Shown: positions 26,644 to 35,156, counted from the first letter of the stretch. The stretch: DNA of 45,131 nucleotides from an uncultured Lachnospiraceae bacterium (GCA_947577185.1 CANPUE010000017.1:1-45131); one strand, 5' to 3'. The notes: generated by a model not told the origin, from the letters alone. Program-made: numbers and translations.

Positions 26644-27330
26644 CTATTTTGCCTCGACCTTAGTCGTCTCTTTGATTGTTACCAGAGCCTTCTTCGGTCC
26701 CGGTACAGCGCCTTTTACAAGGAGCAGGTTCTTTTCTGCATCAACTTTTACTATCGTAAGATTCTGAACAGTTACTCTCACGCAGCCCATATGTCCCGGC
26801 ATGCCTTTTCCCTTGAATACTTTACTCGGAGAGGAGCAGGCACCGTTAGAACCCTGATGACGATGAAATTTGGAACCGTGAGTCATAGGACCTCTGTGCT
26901 GGCCATATCTCTTGATCGCACCCTGGAATCCTTTTCCTTTGGAAATCGCTGTCGCATCAACTCTGTCGCCAGCTTCAAAAATATCAGCTTTGATCTCGCT
27001 TCCCAGCGCATATTCCTGTGCGTTGTCCAGTTTCAGTTCTCTCACATAACGTTTGCAGGAAACCCCTGCTTTCTCGAAATGGCCTTTCTCAGCCTTGTTA
27101 ACGCCGTGTCTGTGGATCACTTCTTTTTTACCGTTTTTGTCTTTGTTGACAATCTTTTCTTTCTTGTCTACAAATCCGACCTGTACTGCACTGTAACCGT
27201 CATTCTCAACTGTCTTGATCTGCGTTACGGCACAAGGTCCTGCCTGAAGAACGGTAACAGGTGTTAAGCTGCCGTCTTCATTGAAAATCTGAGTCATTCC
27301 GACTTTCGTTGCTAAAATCGCTTTTTTCAT
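26644..27330 (-). CDS. rplC: 50S ribosomal protein L3
   Basis: The 228-residue protein starts [16 protein letters not shown]. It has the [22 protein letters not shown] stretch in its extended loop near the peptidyl transferase centre, and [16 protein letters not shown]. Length is slightly above the 210 typical because of a Lys-rich segment near residues 55-75. It lies 102 nt after rpsJ; the gap contains a GGCAG/CTGCC hairpin. Confidence 0.97.
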   Translation of the reverse strand: MKKAILATKVGMTQIFNEDGSLTPVTVLQAGPCAVTQIKTVENDGYSAVQVGFVDKKEKIVNKDKNGKKEVIHRHGVNKAEKGHFEKAGVSCKRYVRELKLDNAQEYALGSEIKADIFEAGDRVDATAISKGKGFQGAIKRYGQHRGPMTHGSKFHRHQGSNGACSSPSKVFKGKGMPGHMGCVRVTVQNLTIVKVDAEKNLLLVKGAVPGPKKALVTIKETTKVEAK

Positions 27331-27432
27331 GATTTACCTCCTTTATTCTACAGCGGACCCAATGGGCAAATTCGGCAGGAATCTGCCTGAAGTTATTCCG
27401 AAAGAATGGCTTCTGGTCATCCTAGTAGGGGT

Positions 27433-27750
27433 TTATTTGTTCTTCATTTTGATATCGATGTAAACACCGGCAGGCATTTCCAGCCTCTGCAGTGCATCGA
27501 CAGTCTTAGGGGTCGGAGCAATGATATCGATGAGTCTCTTATGTGTTCTCTGTTCGAACTGCTCTCTGGAATCTTTGTACTTATGAACTGCCCTCAGAAT
27601 CGTAACAACTTCCTTCTTCGTCGGCAGCGGCACCGGTCCGCTCACCTGTGATCCGTTCTTCTTAACTGTTTCGATGATTTTTTTGGCAGATGCATCAACC
27701 AACTGATGATCATAAGCTTTTAATGTGATTCTCATTACTTGACTTGCCAT
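27433..27750 (-). CDS. rpsJ: 30S ribosomal protein S10
   Basis: This 105-residue first gene of the operon has [37 protein letters not shown] and [20 protein letters not shown]10 also acts with NusB in transcription antitermination. The start at 27750 has GGAGG about 11 nt upstream, a slightly long spacing. An alternative ATG five codons later fits the minimal family start. It follows a 230-nt structured leader. Confidence 0.97.
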   Translation of the reverse strand: MASQVMRITLKAYDHQLVDASAKKIIETVKKNGSQVSGPVPLPTKKEVVTILRAVHKYKDSREQFEQRTHKRLIDIIAPTPKTVDALQRLEMPAGVYIDIKMKNK

Positions 27751-27987
27751 AAAAAAAGTCGCCTCCTTTTCGCACTTTCATTTCTTTAAGTACGACAAGC
27801 GGTGACTGTACACTCTCCCGTGTGTGTCCTGTTTTAAAAAGACACAAAACGTCGTTTCTGACCTGATCAGACTCTTGCTTGTACAGTGACTTGTCGTCAG
27901 TTTCCTAACTTGACATTCGCTCCACGGAAAACCCGCCACATGGGCGGCAACCTCACGCTTCACAGCTATCATGCCACAGCAATGGCT
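27751..27987 (-). promoter_or_regulatory. Structured leader of the S10 operon
   Basis: A long-range stem is visible on the minus strand. ACGACAAG (27897-27890) pairs with CTTGTCGT (27799-27792), and ACTGTACA (27887-27880) pairs with TGTACAGT (27812-27805). It encloses about 65 nt that include TGTGTC/GACACA arms around a T-run. Upstream lies a GC-rich hairpin near 27930-27950. The layout resembles ribosomal-protein-controlled leaders; the ligand is unknown. Confidence 0.6.
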
Positions 27988-28016
27988 ATTATACAGGATG
28001 ATTCCGGAAAATGCAA
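27988..28016 (-). promoter_or_regulatory. Promoter of the S10-spc-alpha cluster
   Basis: TTGCAT (28016-28011) and TATAAT (27993-27988) are 17 nt apart on the minus strand. Just upstream is a very A/T-rich tract (about 28020-28055) that could act as an UP element. Confidence 0.8.
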
Positions 28017-28154
28017 GCGTTTTTTTGAAAAAAAAATTTTTGAAAATATATTTTGGAAAAAATCCCCGATCTATGATACTATAGTATTAAATTTTCCAGG
28101 CAAAACAGGTTGCAGATAATCAGTTCACATTATGAAAAGGAAACAGGTTACAAA

Positions 28155-28859
28155 ATGAGACTTTATTTAGTACGTCATGCAGAAAGCTACGGAAATATAA
28201 ACGGAAAGATCATTTCAACTACGGATTTTGAGCTGACCGAAAAAGGGCTCCTGCAGTCGCAGCGTGTAGGGCAGAAAATCTGTGCGCAGCTCAAGGGCGC
28301 GCAGATATCGGCTTACTGCAGTCCGCTCGCAAGAGCCAGACAGACGCTGTTAGAAATTCTGCGCTGGACCGGAACGGATCCTTCCGCTGTTACAGAGTCT
28401 CCCTTCTTAAAAGAAATGGATCTGGGACTGCTTGAAGGAATGACCTGGGACGAGCGGCGCCAAAATTATCCGGATATCGATTTGGATGAAAAGTTATCTT
28501 CCCTTCGGGCGCCTGAGGGGGAATCCTATCAGGATGTAAAGAACCGATGTCAAAAATTCATAGACGAGTTTCTCGAAAATGGCGATCAGACGAAAGATGT
28601 GATCATCGTATCCCATGGCATTACATTACGGATATTGACGAACTTACTGTTAAACCGTCCCGACGAAGATATTAATTTTTTAAACTGGATGGAAAATACC
28701 GCCTTTACAGAACTGAGCCGTGAGAAGGGACATCAGGCGTATCAGGTGATCCGCCTGAGTGACCACTCACATCTGGGCGAACTGAAAACTGCCGGATATG
28801 AAACCTGGGGGCTGTTTGCCAGACGTGATTATCTGGAAATGGCTGGTAATCACCAATAG
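28155..28859 (+). CDS. Histidine phosphatase family protein
   Basis: The 234-residue product begins MRLYLVRHAESYGN, where the RHA histidine is the phosphorylated nucleophile. The second catalytic histidine is in IIVSHGITLRI, and the acid is in KEMDLGLLEGMTW. It belongs to the phosphoglycerate-mutase-like superfamily, whose members act on many phosphoesters; no specific substrate can be named. The frame is open upstream to a TTG at 28110, but the conserved start begins at the ATG at 28155 with AAGGA and CAGG upstream. It leads a likely three-gene plus-strand operon. Confidence 0.85.
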   Translation: MRLYLVRHAESYGNINGKIISTTDFELTEKGLLQSQRVGQKICAQLKGAQISAYCSPLARARQTLLEILRWTGTDPSAVTESPFLKEMDLGLLEGMTWDERRQNYPDIDLDEKLSSLRAPEGESYQDVKNRCQKFIDEFLENGDQTKDVIIVSHGITLRILTNLLLNRPDEDINFLNWMENTAFTELSREKGHQAYQVIRLSDHSHLGELKTAGYETWGLFARRDYLEMAGNHQ

Positions 28860-28881
28860 ATCATTTAATGGAGACAAAACA

Positions 28882-29772
28882 ATGTGGACAGCAGAAAACT
28901 GGAAAGAGTATGAAGTGATAGACACTTCCGCAGGCGAAAAACTGGAACGGTGGGGAACGTACCTCTTAGTCAGGCCCGATCCCCAGGTCATATGGACTAC
29001 GCCCAAAAAACATCCCGGGTGGAAAAAGCGAAACGGTCATTATCATAGAAGTTCCAAAGGCGGAGGTGAGTGGGAATTCTTTGATCTGCCCGCCGAATGG
29101 AGCATACATTATAAAGAACTGACCTTCCGGTTAAAACCATTCAGCTTCAAGCATACCGGTCTCTTCCCCGAGCAGGCCGCCAACTGGGACTGGTTTTCTT
29201 CTATTATAAAGGCCGCTCTTGCGGACCGTCCTGACAAACCGGTCAAAGTACTGAATCTGTTTGCCTATACCGGCGGCGCTACCCTTGCCGCGGCAAAGGC
29301 CGGTGCAGGCGTGACACATGTCGACGCCTCCAGGGGGATGGTAAGCTGGGCGAAGGAAAACGCTGCCGCTTCAGGACTTGGCGATGCGCCAATCCGCTGG
29401 CTGGTGGACGACTGTGTAAAATTTGTGGAGCGAGAGATACGCCGTGGCAACACATACGATGCCATTATCATGGATCCTCCATCCTATGGCCGAGGGCCAA
29501 AAGGAGAGATCTGGAAGATTGAAGAAAGTATTTTTCCTTTTCTCGAACTGACCGCCAAAATATTATCAAAAGATGCTCTTTTCTTTTTGATCAACTCCTA
29601 TACGACCGGCTTACAGCCCGCAGTCCTTTCCTATATGCTGCAGACAGCCATCGTCCCCAATTTCGGCGGCCGCGTGGAATCGTCTGAAATCGGCCTTCCC
29701 GTCAGCACCAACGGCCTTATCCTGCCCTGCGGCGCTTCGGGCAGATGGCAGAGGATCGTGCCGACTGTCTGA
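28882..29772 (+). CDS. Class I SAM-dependent methyltransferase (RlmI-like, rRNA-type)
   Basis: The 296-residue product has motif I NLFAYTGGATLAAAKAGAG, an acidic residue binding SAM in VTHVDASRG, and motif IV MDPPSYGRGPKGEIW. These are typical of the PF10672 group of predicted 23S rRNA cytosine methyltransferases. Unlike E. coli RlmI it lacks an N-terminal PUA domain, having a short beta-rich region instead. GGAG 8 nt before the ATG at 28882 sets the start, 22 nt after the phosphatase gene. The RNA target is not known from sequence. Confidence 0.85.
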   Translation: MWTAENWKEYEVIDTSAGEKLERWGTYLLVRPDPQVIWTTPKKHPGWKKRNGHYHRSSKGGGEWEFFDLPAEWSIHYKELTFRLKPFSFKHTGLFPEQAANWDWFSSIIKAALADRPDKPVKVLNLFAYTGGATLAAAKAGAGVTHVDASRGMVSWAKENAAASGLGDAPIRWLVDDCVKFVEREIRRGNTYDAIIMDPPSYGRGPKGEIWKIEESIFPFLELTAKILSKDALFFLINSYTTGLQPAVLSYMLQTAIVPNFGGRVESSEIGLPVSTNGLILPCGASGRWQRIVPTV

Positions 29773-29817
29773 GCAATTGAAAGCAGCAAAAGAACAAGGT
29801 CACAATGGAGGAATCAA

Positions 29818-30249
29818 ATGGAAAAACTGACTATAGAAACAGAAAAGATCATGAAGGAACGATTCGGGAAAGACAGTATCATCGCCGTCGCCACGGTTGA
29901 GGATGGAAAACCGTATGTCCGCAATGTCGACGGGTATTATGAAGACGGGGCTTTTTATGTCATTACCTATGCGCTTTCCAATAAAATGAAACAGATCGCA
30001 CAAAATCCCGATGTGGCAATTGCCGGCGACTGGTTTACGGCACATGGAAAGGGAAGCAATTTAGGCTGGTTCTGTAAAGACGCAAACAAAAACATCGCAG
30101 ACAGATTAAGAAAAGCGTTTCACGAATGGATCGATAATGGACACAACAATTTTGAAGATGAAAATACCTGTATTCTTTGCATACAGCTTACAGATGGCAT
30201 TTTATTTTCACATGGGACAAGATATGAGATTGATTTTTTGAAGGATTGA
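29818..30249 (+). CDS. Pyridoxamine 5'-phosphate oxidase-like flavin-binding protein
   Basis: The 143-residue protein has the FMN split-barrel pattern: IIAVATVEDGKPYVRNVDGYY, then ALSNKMKQIAQNPDVAIAGDWF. The C-terminal part has CILCIQLTDGILFSHGTRYE. Short single-domain members of this family often bind FMN or related cofactors, but few have known reactions. GGAGG lies 6-7 nt before the start. It is the last gene of the plus-strand set, 45 nt after the methyltransferase. Confidence 0.8.
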   Translation: MEKLTIETEKIMKERFGKDSIIAVATVEDGKPYVRNVDGYYEDGAFYVITYALSNKMKQIAQNPDVAIAGDWFTAHGKGSNLGWFCKDANKNIADRLRKAFHEWIDNGHNNFEDENTCILCIQLTDGILFSHGTRYEIDFLKD

Positions 30250-30277
30250 TCCGTCCTCATTTTCAGGCGTTTTATTC

Positions 30278-30311
30278 AAAACAGGCACCTGCGCGAAATT
30301 GCAGGTGCCTG
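30278..30311 (-). terminator. Strong hairpin, terminator for the minus-strand operon (possibly bidirectional)
   Basis: CAGGCACCTGC (30282-30292) and GCAGGTGCCTG (30301-30311) form a perfect 11-bp stem with an 8-nt loop. The minus strand continues with TTTT, so it best serves the convergent gene ending at 30410. No T-run follows on the plus strand. Confidence 0.65.
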
Positions 30312-30409
30312 GTGTGTGCAGCGGTTTATAGAATTGCAGACAGGAGTATTCCTGCTTTTGACCGCTTTTTGTATCATTCAGGCTGTTCTCTCTCTTTCTC
30401 CCCCCGCGG

Positions 30410-30829
30410 TCAATACAAACTGACCCCAACCAGGGCTACCAGTGCAAATATGCAGACAAGGTAAAGTACGAAAATAATACCAAACAGAATCAGAGACGCT
30501 TTAAAGAAATTGGATTTGCTCTTTTTTTCGGTCTGACTGAACGCCCACACAAACATCATAATAATGTTGACACAGGGAATCAGCGTAATGAGTATTGTCA
30601 CGATCCATTCGCCAGTTTTTACCGGCTCCTCCAGATCTAACTGCGACGGCTGATACGGAGCCTGATAATTCTGATAGGTGCCGCCATACTGATTGTTATG
30701 ATACTGCTGATTGCCGTATTGATCCCCGCTATATTGTCCATAGGAAGCGTCCTGATATGGATTTCCCCCTGTCTGCGGGCTGTTGTATGCGCCGCCTCCC
30801 TGATTTTGATAGTTCTCATTTTCATTCAT
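30410..30829 (-). CDS. Small membrane protein with Q/Y/N/G-rich N-terminus
   Basis: The 139-residue protein has an N-terminal half (about 1-65) almost wholly of Gln, Tyr, Asn, Gly and Ser, with repeated YGNQQY- and QYGGTYQ-like pieces. It is followed by two hydrophobic helices (about 73-95 and 110-135) separated by a Lys-rich loop, FSQTEKKSKSN. I do not recognise a named family; similar tail-plus-two-helix proteins occur in Clostridia. The ribosome-binding site GGAGG is 8-9 nt upstream. It is the last gene after TraX and DUF2752. Confidence 0.75.
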   Translation of the reverse strand: MNENENYQNQGGGAYNSPQTGGNPYQDASYGQYSGDQYGNQQYHNNQYGGTYQNYQAPYQPSQLDLEEPVKTGEWIVTILITLIPCVNIIMMFVWAFSQTEKKSKSNFFKASLILFGIIFVLYLVCIFALVALVGVSLY

Positions 30830-30863
30830 TTCTTTTTTCCTCCCTGCATTAAGCTTTTATTCA

Positions 30864-31346
30864 TTATATGATTTTAAGTTGATATAAAATCCTCTCATAA
30901 AACGGTAGCAATCCCGCCAGCAGATTATCCTTTGTATACACGTAAGGCTCTCTGTCCGGGAAAAAAAGACACATCCTCCAGACATAGCAGACTATGAGTA
31001 AAATGAGCGTTGCCATGATCAATGCCTTCATTCCCTTCGCCCTCCTGCCTGTGATATAGCGGTTCCACAAAAAATAGACGCCGATACAGACAATCGGGAT
31101 TCCCATCGGATGCATCCGAACAGACTGTACTGCCTGCCCGGTCAGAAGATAAAACACTGCCCTTGTCATACCGCACCCCGGACAGGGAAAACCTGTAACG
31201 ATCACCATGGGACAGAACGCATGGAAGATGAGATGCATCAAAACTGTATAACATGCTATGGCGATCACTGCGATCCAGATGTTTTTTAAATCCTTTCGCA
31301 CCCGTGCCGAGATTTCTTTCCAGCGGCGCCGGCATCTCTCTTTCAT
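30864..31346 (-). CDS. DUF2752 membrane protein
   Basis: The 160-residue protein has about three membrane helices. Its diagnostic motif GFPCPGCGMTRAVFYLLTG carries a CPxCG pair seen in DUF2752 proteins. The family is uncharacterised, and the cysteines suggest metal or thiol chemistry at the membrane face. It begins 37 nt after the TraX-like gene and is followed 34 nt later by the Q/Y-rich protein, so the three look cotranscribed. Confidence 0.82.
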   Translation of the reverse strand: MKERCRRRWKEISARVRKDLKNIWIAVIAIACYTVLMHLIFHAFCPMVIVTGFPCPGCGMTRAVFYLLTGQAVQSVRMHPMGIPIVCIGVYFLWNRYITGRRAKGMKALIMATLILLIVCYVWRMCLFFPDREPYVYTKDNLLAGLLPFYERILYQLKII

Positions 31347-31383
31347 AGTCTTCGCCCTTCTTCCTGCCCGAACATTCCTGCTT

Positions 31384-32175
31384 TTATAGTGTAAACAATA
31401 CTATTTTAAGACCATACAGTAAAAGCAGGTGCAGCGGATAAAATAAATAGTAGAATGCTTTCGGAAGCTGTTTTCCTTTTTCTCCATTATAAAGGTAGAT
31501 TGGGACAAAGGCAAAGATCCCATACAATTCGCTCAGCCCCGAATTAAAAAAAGTTGCCAGTGGAATATAAGTTCCCCAATACCTGACCATATAAATCAGA
31601 ACAATTCCAAAATAGAGGACGATGCTTCCGCCAAGGAACTGAAGCCAGAAAGATCCGCGGAACAGATAAAAGACCACGATCAGCAAAACACCCATAAACA
31701 TATAATCCGATTTTAAAAACAAGGCTGCTGCACAGCAAATCGCCACTCCGGCTGCCTGTAACAGGATATGTCCATGTAATGTTTCAAGCAGGTATAATGC
31801 CAGAACACCAAAAAACAATGTAAAATATACATTCTGATCCTGCAGGTCGAACAGCTTTCCCTGCAGCGCCAGGTCAAACGGAATCTCTGAGAGCAGGGCG
31901 AAAGCCCCCAAACGAATCAGATACTTTTTTCTGCTGTGAGTATGACAGAAGCCTTCCGCCGCCATAAAAGCAAAAAGCACAAAAGCGATCCTTCCGACAG
32001 CTCTCCCCATATGGTAGACTTTTGTCGCCTCATCCACAAAAAATCCCTGATCAACTCTCCATAACATATACTCCATAAATACTACCGCAAAAAAATGATC
32101 GACAAACATCGACAGATATGCGATATGTTTCAAGAAAGCACTGTTAACGGAAATTTTCTTCTTACACCCAAACAT
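31384..32175 (-). CDS. TraX-family membrane protein
   Basis: The 263-residue, highly hydrophobic protein has about eight membrane segments. Its TraX hallmarks are HIAYLSMFVDHFFAVVF near the start, GRIAFVLFAFMAAEGFCHT, LGAFALLSEIPFDLAL and NVYFTLFFGVLALYLLE. TraX acetylates F pilin in E. coli, but chromosomal Firmicute members are acyltransferase-like proteins without known substrates. No conjugation genes are nearby, so a pilin role is unlikely. Two candidate promoters lie upstream. Confidence 0.85.
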   Translation of the reverse strand: MFGCKKKISVNSAFLKHIAYLSMFVDHFFAVVFMEYMLWRVDQGFFVDEATKVYHMGRAVGRIAFVLFAFMAAEGFCHTHSRKKYLIRLGAFALLSEIPFDLALQGKLFDLQDQNVYFTLFFGVLALYLLETLHGHILLQAAGVAICCAAALFLKSDYMFMGVLLIVVFYLFRGSFWLQFLGGSIVLYFGIVLIYMVRYWGTYIPLATFFNSGLSELYGIFAFVPIYLYNGEKGKQLPKAFYYLFYPLHLLLLYGLKIVLFTL

Positions 32176-32213
32176 TTTTAACTGATCTCCCTACTGTCGG
32201 CGGCTTTTCTGTT

Positions 32214-32279
32214 ATTATAAAGTATCATATGTCAAAATACAACTATATCTATTTTACCCTTTATTGTGCCGACTGTCAA
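32214..32279 (-). promoter_or_regulatory. Two overlapping promoter candidates for the TraX operon
   Basis: On the minus strand, TTGACA (32279-32274) with TAAAAT (32256-32251) and TTGTAT (32242-32237) with TATAAT (32219-32214) both have 17-nt spacers. They are staggered by 37 nt, so start-site choice could be regulated. Confidence 0.6.
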
Positions 32280-32313
32280 AACGAGTCCTCATCATAACCG
32301 GATCATAAACTGG

Positions 32314-32345
32314 AAAAAGCAGATTCCCCGATCAGGAAATCTGCT
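32314..32345 (-). terminator. Terminator of the PadR operon
   Basis: AGCAGATT (minus strand 32345-32338) pairs with AATCTGCT (32325-32318) across a 12-nt loop, followed by TTTT. It lies 33 nt past the DUF1648 gene. Confidence 0.65.
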
Positions 32346-32377
32346 GTAAAAAGATCCACAAATACATATCTGTCGGA

Positions 32378-32854
32378 TCATCCAAGCCTGCTTACCCGGA
32401 CGAGCATGATCCAGGAAAAAATGATATCGCCAAAAATCCCGGCCAAAATGATCAACAGATAATACGTCGGCAGTTTTTGGCAGGAAACTGCCATACAGAC
32501 CGCAAGGTAACAGAATGTCAGCGCCAAAAAGAGCCGCAATGTTACCAGCATATTTTTCAAAACGCGATAAACTCTCCATTGGTTGGCCGGCGTCACTTTC
32601 ACGCCAGTATTCCATGACTGCGGGAACTGTTCTGCGCCCCACAAAATGAGATACAGAATCCATCCAAAAATGATTGCAAACAGGATGGAACCCTTACTCG
32701 TCATGGAATCCGCCACCCCAGCCGCATTATAATGTCCCGGCACCTGCGCCGGAATATCCTTCCAGGCGGCAATCAGATAAATACTGGTTCCGACCAGTGC
32801 CAAAGTACCCAATATCCCTACGATCATATCATATTTTGTTCTTTTAATCCTCAT
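32378..32854 (-). CDS. DUF1648 domain membrane protein
   Basis: The 158-residue protein has four hydrophobic helices (about 10-30, 55-73, 103-124, 128-152). Between the first two is the DUF1648 hallmark IPAQVPGHYNAAGVADS. Such proteins are often encoded with PadR or ArsR regulators and SdpI-like immunity proteins, but their function is mostly unknown. It lies 17 nt after the preceding gene and completes the three-gene PadR operon. Confidence 0.82.
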   Translation of the reverse strand: MRIKRTKYDMIVGILGTLALVGTSIYLIAAWKDIPAQVPGHYNAAGVADSMTSKGSILFAIIFGWILYLILWGAEQFPQSWNTGVKVTPANQWRVYRVLKNMLVTLRLFLALTFCYLAVCMAVSCQKLPTYYLLIILAGIFGDIIFSWIMLVRVSRLG

Positions 32855-32871
32855 TTGACATCCTCTCCTGC

Positions 32872-33522
32872 TTACTTCACATAAAGCCCTGCAAGTTTCA
32901 TTTCCTGATCAAACATGAACGTATAGGTAACACTCACGTTTGCATAACTGACATTCATCTGAGTTAGCGCAAGCACATTTCCCTGCTGCTCCAATTCCTG
33001 CGTATAAACGGTTCCAATTGCCTGCATTTCTCCCCAATCATCACCAAACTCTCCCCTTATGGTATCCATTTTTTCCTGCGTCAGATACGGCAGCATCTGC
33101 GGAATTGCCATCGCTTTTAACGCTTCGAAGTCATCTTGCTCCAACAATGCAACCGTTTCCTCCGCAGCTTTCTCCAGCGCTTCCTGCGTAAAATAACCGC
33201 TGTGGCCCGTTGGATACCCTTTGGGCACAAACCACCAGATAAAAAGACCAAATATCAGCACAACGGCCATGGCCGCCCCTAAAATCTTACCGATCCTGCC
33301 TCTCTTATAAGATTTTTTCTCTTCACTGGAAAGATTCTGGTTAAACTCCTCCGCGATCTCTTCCGTCGTCCCCATGCTCTCCATGATCTGCTGCCAGTCT
33401 TCGCCGCCTTCTTTACGTGCTGTCATGTCCGCTAATATCTCTTTTCTGATCTCTTCTCTCTTCTTATGGGAGCATTTTACCTTTCTGACGATCCCGTCGA
33501 CATATTTTTCTGTACTCTTCAT
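32872..33522 (-). CDS. Single-pass membrane protein with HAAS-like head and DUF3887-like tail
   Basis: The 216-residue protein has an N-terminal helical cytosolic part (about 1-70), STEKYVDGIVRKVKCSHKKRE and MGTTEEIAEEFNQ. This resembles HAAS/DUF1700 modules that accompany PadR regulators. A membrane helix (about 79-98) and an outer alpha-beta domain follow; the latter has a DUF3887-like helix EETVALLEQDDFEALKAM. A GTG at 33537 is in frame but lies within GTGAGGA, a good ribosome-binding site 9 nt before the ATG at 33522, so I start there. It lies 39 nt after padR. Confidence 0.78.
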   Translation of the reverse strand: MKSTEKYVDGIVRKVKCSHKKREEIRKEILADMTARKEGGEDWQQIMESMGTTEEIAEEFNQNLSSEEKKSYKRGRIGKILGAAMAVVLIFGLFIWWFVPKGYPTGHSGYFTQEALEKAAEETVALLEQDDFEALKAMAIPQMLPYLTQEKMDTIRGEFGDDWGEMQAIGTVYTQELEQQGNVLALTQMNVSYANVSVTYTFMFDQEMKLAGLYVK

Positions 33523-33561
33523 ATCTGCATTCCTCACTCTCCATCTTATATTATGCGCCCG

Positions 33562-33912
33562 TCAGATACCCTTGCCATCCGATTGCATGATTTCATCCGC
33601 TCCCGCTGCGATCTGCTTCCAGACCTGATAAATTTCCTGAAGATTCTGCTGCCCCTTTTCCGTGATTGCATAATACTTTCTTGGAATCTGTCTGGATTCC
33701 GGTTCACACCATCTGCTCTCCACAAGGTGTTCATCCTCAAGCCTGTAAAGGATCGGATACAGAGTTCCCTCTTTCAGGTTAAAGACGCCTCCGCTCTTTT
33801 CCAACAGTTCCTGAATCAGCTGATATCCATATTTCTCTTCTTCTTCCAGCAATTTCAGGACAAGCATTTCCAAGACGCCTTTCTTCATCTGACGTTCATA
33901 TTTTTCATTCAT
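33562..33912 (-). CDS. PadR-family transcriptional regulator
   Basis: The 116-residue protein has the winged-helix start MKKGVLEMLVLKLLEEEEKYGYQ and the recognition region GVFNLKEGTLYPILYRLEDEHLV. These are followed by YYAITEKGQQNLQEI and a short C-terminal dimerisation helix. PadR regulators usually repress an adjacent gene and respond to small molecules. It is the first gene of the operon with the HAAS/DUF3887-like and DUF1648 proteins, and its promoter overlaps a dyad that could be its own operator. Confidence 0.9.
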   Translation of the reverse strand: MNEKYERQMKKGVLEMLVLKLLEEEEKYGYQLIQELLEKSGGVFNLKEGTLYPILYRLEDEHLVESRWCEPESRQIPRKYYAITEKGQQNLQEIYQVWKQIAAGADEIMQSDGKGI

Positions 33913-33962
33913 ACTTTTACGGGATACTCCTTTGATTTTTTTGCATGGTTACTTTTTGTTTC

Positions 33963-34015
33963 ACATTACTTTGTATTGCTAAATATAATGTACTACTTTA
34001 TTCTACATCTGTCAA
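33963..34015 (-). promoter_or_regulatory. padR promoter with overlapping dyad operator candidate
   Basis: TTGACA (34015-34010) and TACATT (33992-33987) are 17 nt apart on the minus strand. ACATTA (33963-33968) and TAATGT (33986-33991) form a 6-bp inverted repeat across the -10 and start region. PadR proteins are known to bind such dyads, often with ATGT/ACAT arms. Confidence 0.55.
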
Positions 34016-34041
34016 GTCATACAAAAAAATAAATTGCAAAC

Positions 34042-34081
34042 AAAAGAGACTGCGTCCGGTTCTTCTTCCCGGCACACAGTC
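34042..34081 (-). terminator. Terminator after the aldolase-like gene
   Basis: On the minus strand GACTG with an inner GCCGG (34081 to about 34069) pairs with CCGG and CAGTC (about 34060 to 34048), followed by TCTTTTG. It starts about 30 nt past the stop at 34113. Confidence 0.65.
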
Positions 34082-34112
34082 CCCATAGGGTTTCAAACTC
34101 CCTGCGTTTTCT

Positions 34113-35156
34113 TTATAATAATGTCTCTAAATCTTCACAAAGCATTTCCACCGCCTCCGGTTTTGTCGCCCAGCTGGTGCAAAACCGTACCGCACTGTGA
34201 GACAGGTCAATACGCTTTTGATACTCAAAACAATATTTTTCGCCTAACTTATCCAGTATCTCATCCGGCAAAATCGGAAAAATCTGGTTGGTCGTATTCT
34301 GAACCAGAAATGGCACATTCTTTTTCAAAAGCACGTCTCTGATTCTGTCTGAGAGATTAATCGCATGTTTTGAAATTTCCAGATACAAATCTTTTTCAAA
34401 CAGGGTCATAAACTGAATCCCAAGCAGCCTGCCTTTCGCCAGCATACCGCCCTGTTGTTTGATGACATAGCGAAAGTCTTCCTGCAGATGAGGATCTGTA
34501 ATCACCACTGCCTCGCCAAACAATGCGCCTACTTTCGTTCCGCCGATATAAAAGACATCACACAGCCTTGCCAGATCTGCAAGCGTCACATCATTGCCGC
34601 GGGCAGCCAGTCCGTAGCCAAGCCTCGCACCATCAACAAACAAAAACAGGTGATTCCTCCGGCACACATCAGAAAGTGCCTCCAACTCTGCAAGTTCATA
34701 CAGCGTACCGAGTTCAGTCGGCTGAGAAATGTAGACCATCCCAGGCTGTACGACATGTTCACGCGAACCGTCCTCCATATGTTCCCGATAACAGGTCTCC
34801 ACCTGCTCTGCCGTGATCTTTCCGTCCTCCGACGGCAGCGCAAGCACTTTATGTCCTCCTGCTTCGATCGCGCCTGTCTCGTGTGCGTTGATATGCGCGG
34901 TCTGTGCTGCCAGCACCCCCTGATGCGTCCGCAGCGCCGCCGCTATCACAGTCGCATTCGTCTGCGTCCCGCCTACTAAAAAATGAACTGCCGCGTTCTC
35001 ATTTCCGCATTTCTCCAAAATCAGTTTTCGCGCCTGCTCACAATAATGATCACATCCATACCCTTCTGTCTGCTCCCTGTTCGTAGCCAGGAGACGTTCC
35101 ATTATCTTTTCGTGCGCACCCTCGTTGTAATCACAGTTAAAAAAAATCTTATCCAT
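34113..35156 (-). CDS. PLP-dependent threonine-aldolase-like enzyme (beta-eliminating lyase family)
   Basis: The 347-residue fold type I enzyme has VHFLVGGTQTNATVIAAAL for cofactor phosphate binding and HINAHETGAIEAGGHKV. The aspartate of LFVDGARLGYGL binds the pyridine nitrogen, and the Schiff-base lysine is in YIGGTKVGALFGEA. The family cleaves L-threonine or allo-threonine to glycine and acetaldehyde, but related lyases also fall here, so the exact substrate is not certain. It is 64 nt downstream of the PanE-like gene. Confidence 0.85.
   Translation of the reverse strand: MDKIFFNCDYNEGAHEKIMERLLATNREQTEGYGCDHYCEQARKLILEKCGNENAAVHFLVGGTQTNATVIAAALRTHQGVLAAQTAHINAHETGAIEAGGHKVLALPSEDGKITAEQVETCYREHMEDGSREHVVQPGMVYISQPTELGTLYELAELEALSDVCRRNHLFLFVDGARLGYGLAARGNDVTLADLARLCDVFYIGGTKVGALFGEAVVITDPHLQEDFRYVIKQQGGMLAKGRLLGIQFMTLFEKDLYLEISKHAINLSDRIRDVLLKKNVPFLVQNTTNQIFPILPDEILDKLGEKYCFEYQKRIDLSHSAVRFCTSWATKPEAVEMLCEDLETLL

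Noticed and set aside
31384..32175. Reading TraX as evidence for a conjugative element
   Set aside because: No other transfer, relaxase or integrase genes are in the window, and chromosomal TraX-like proteins are common.
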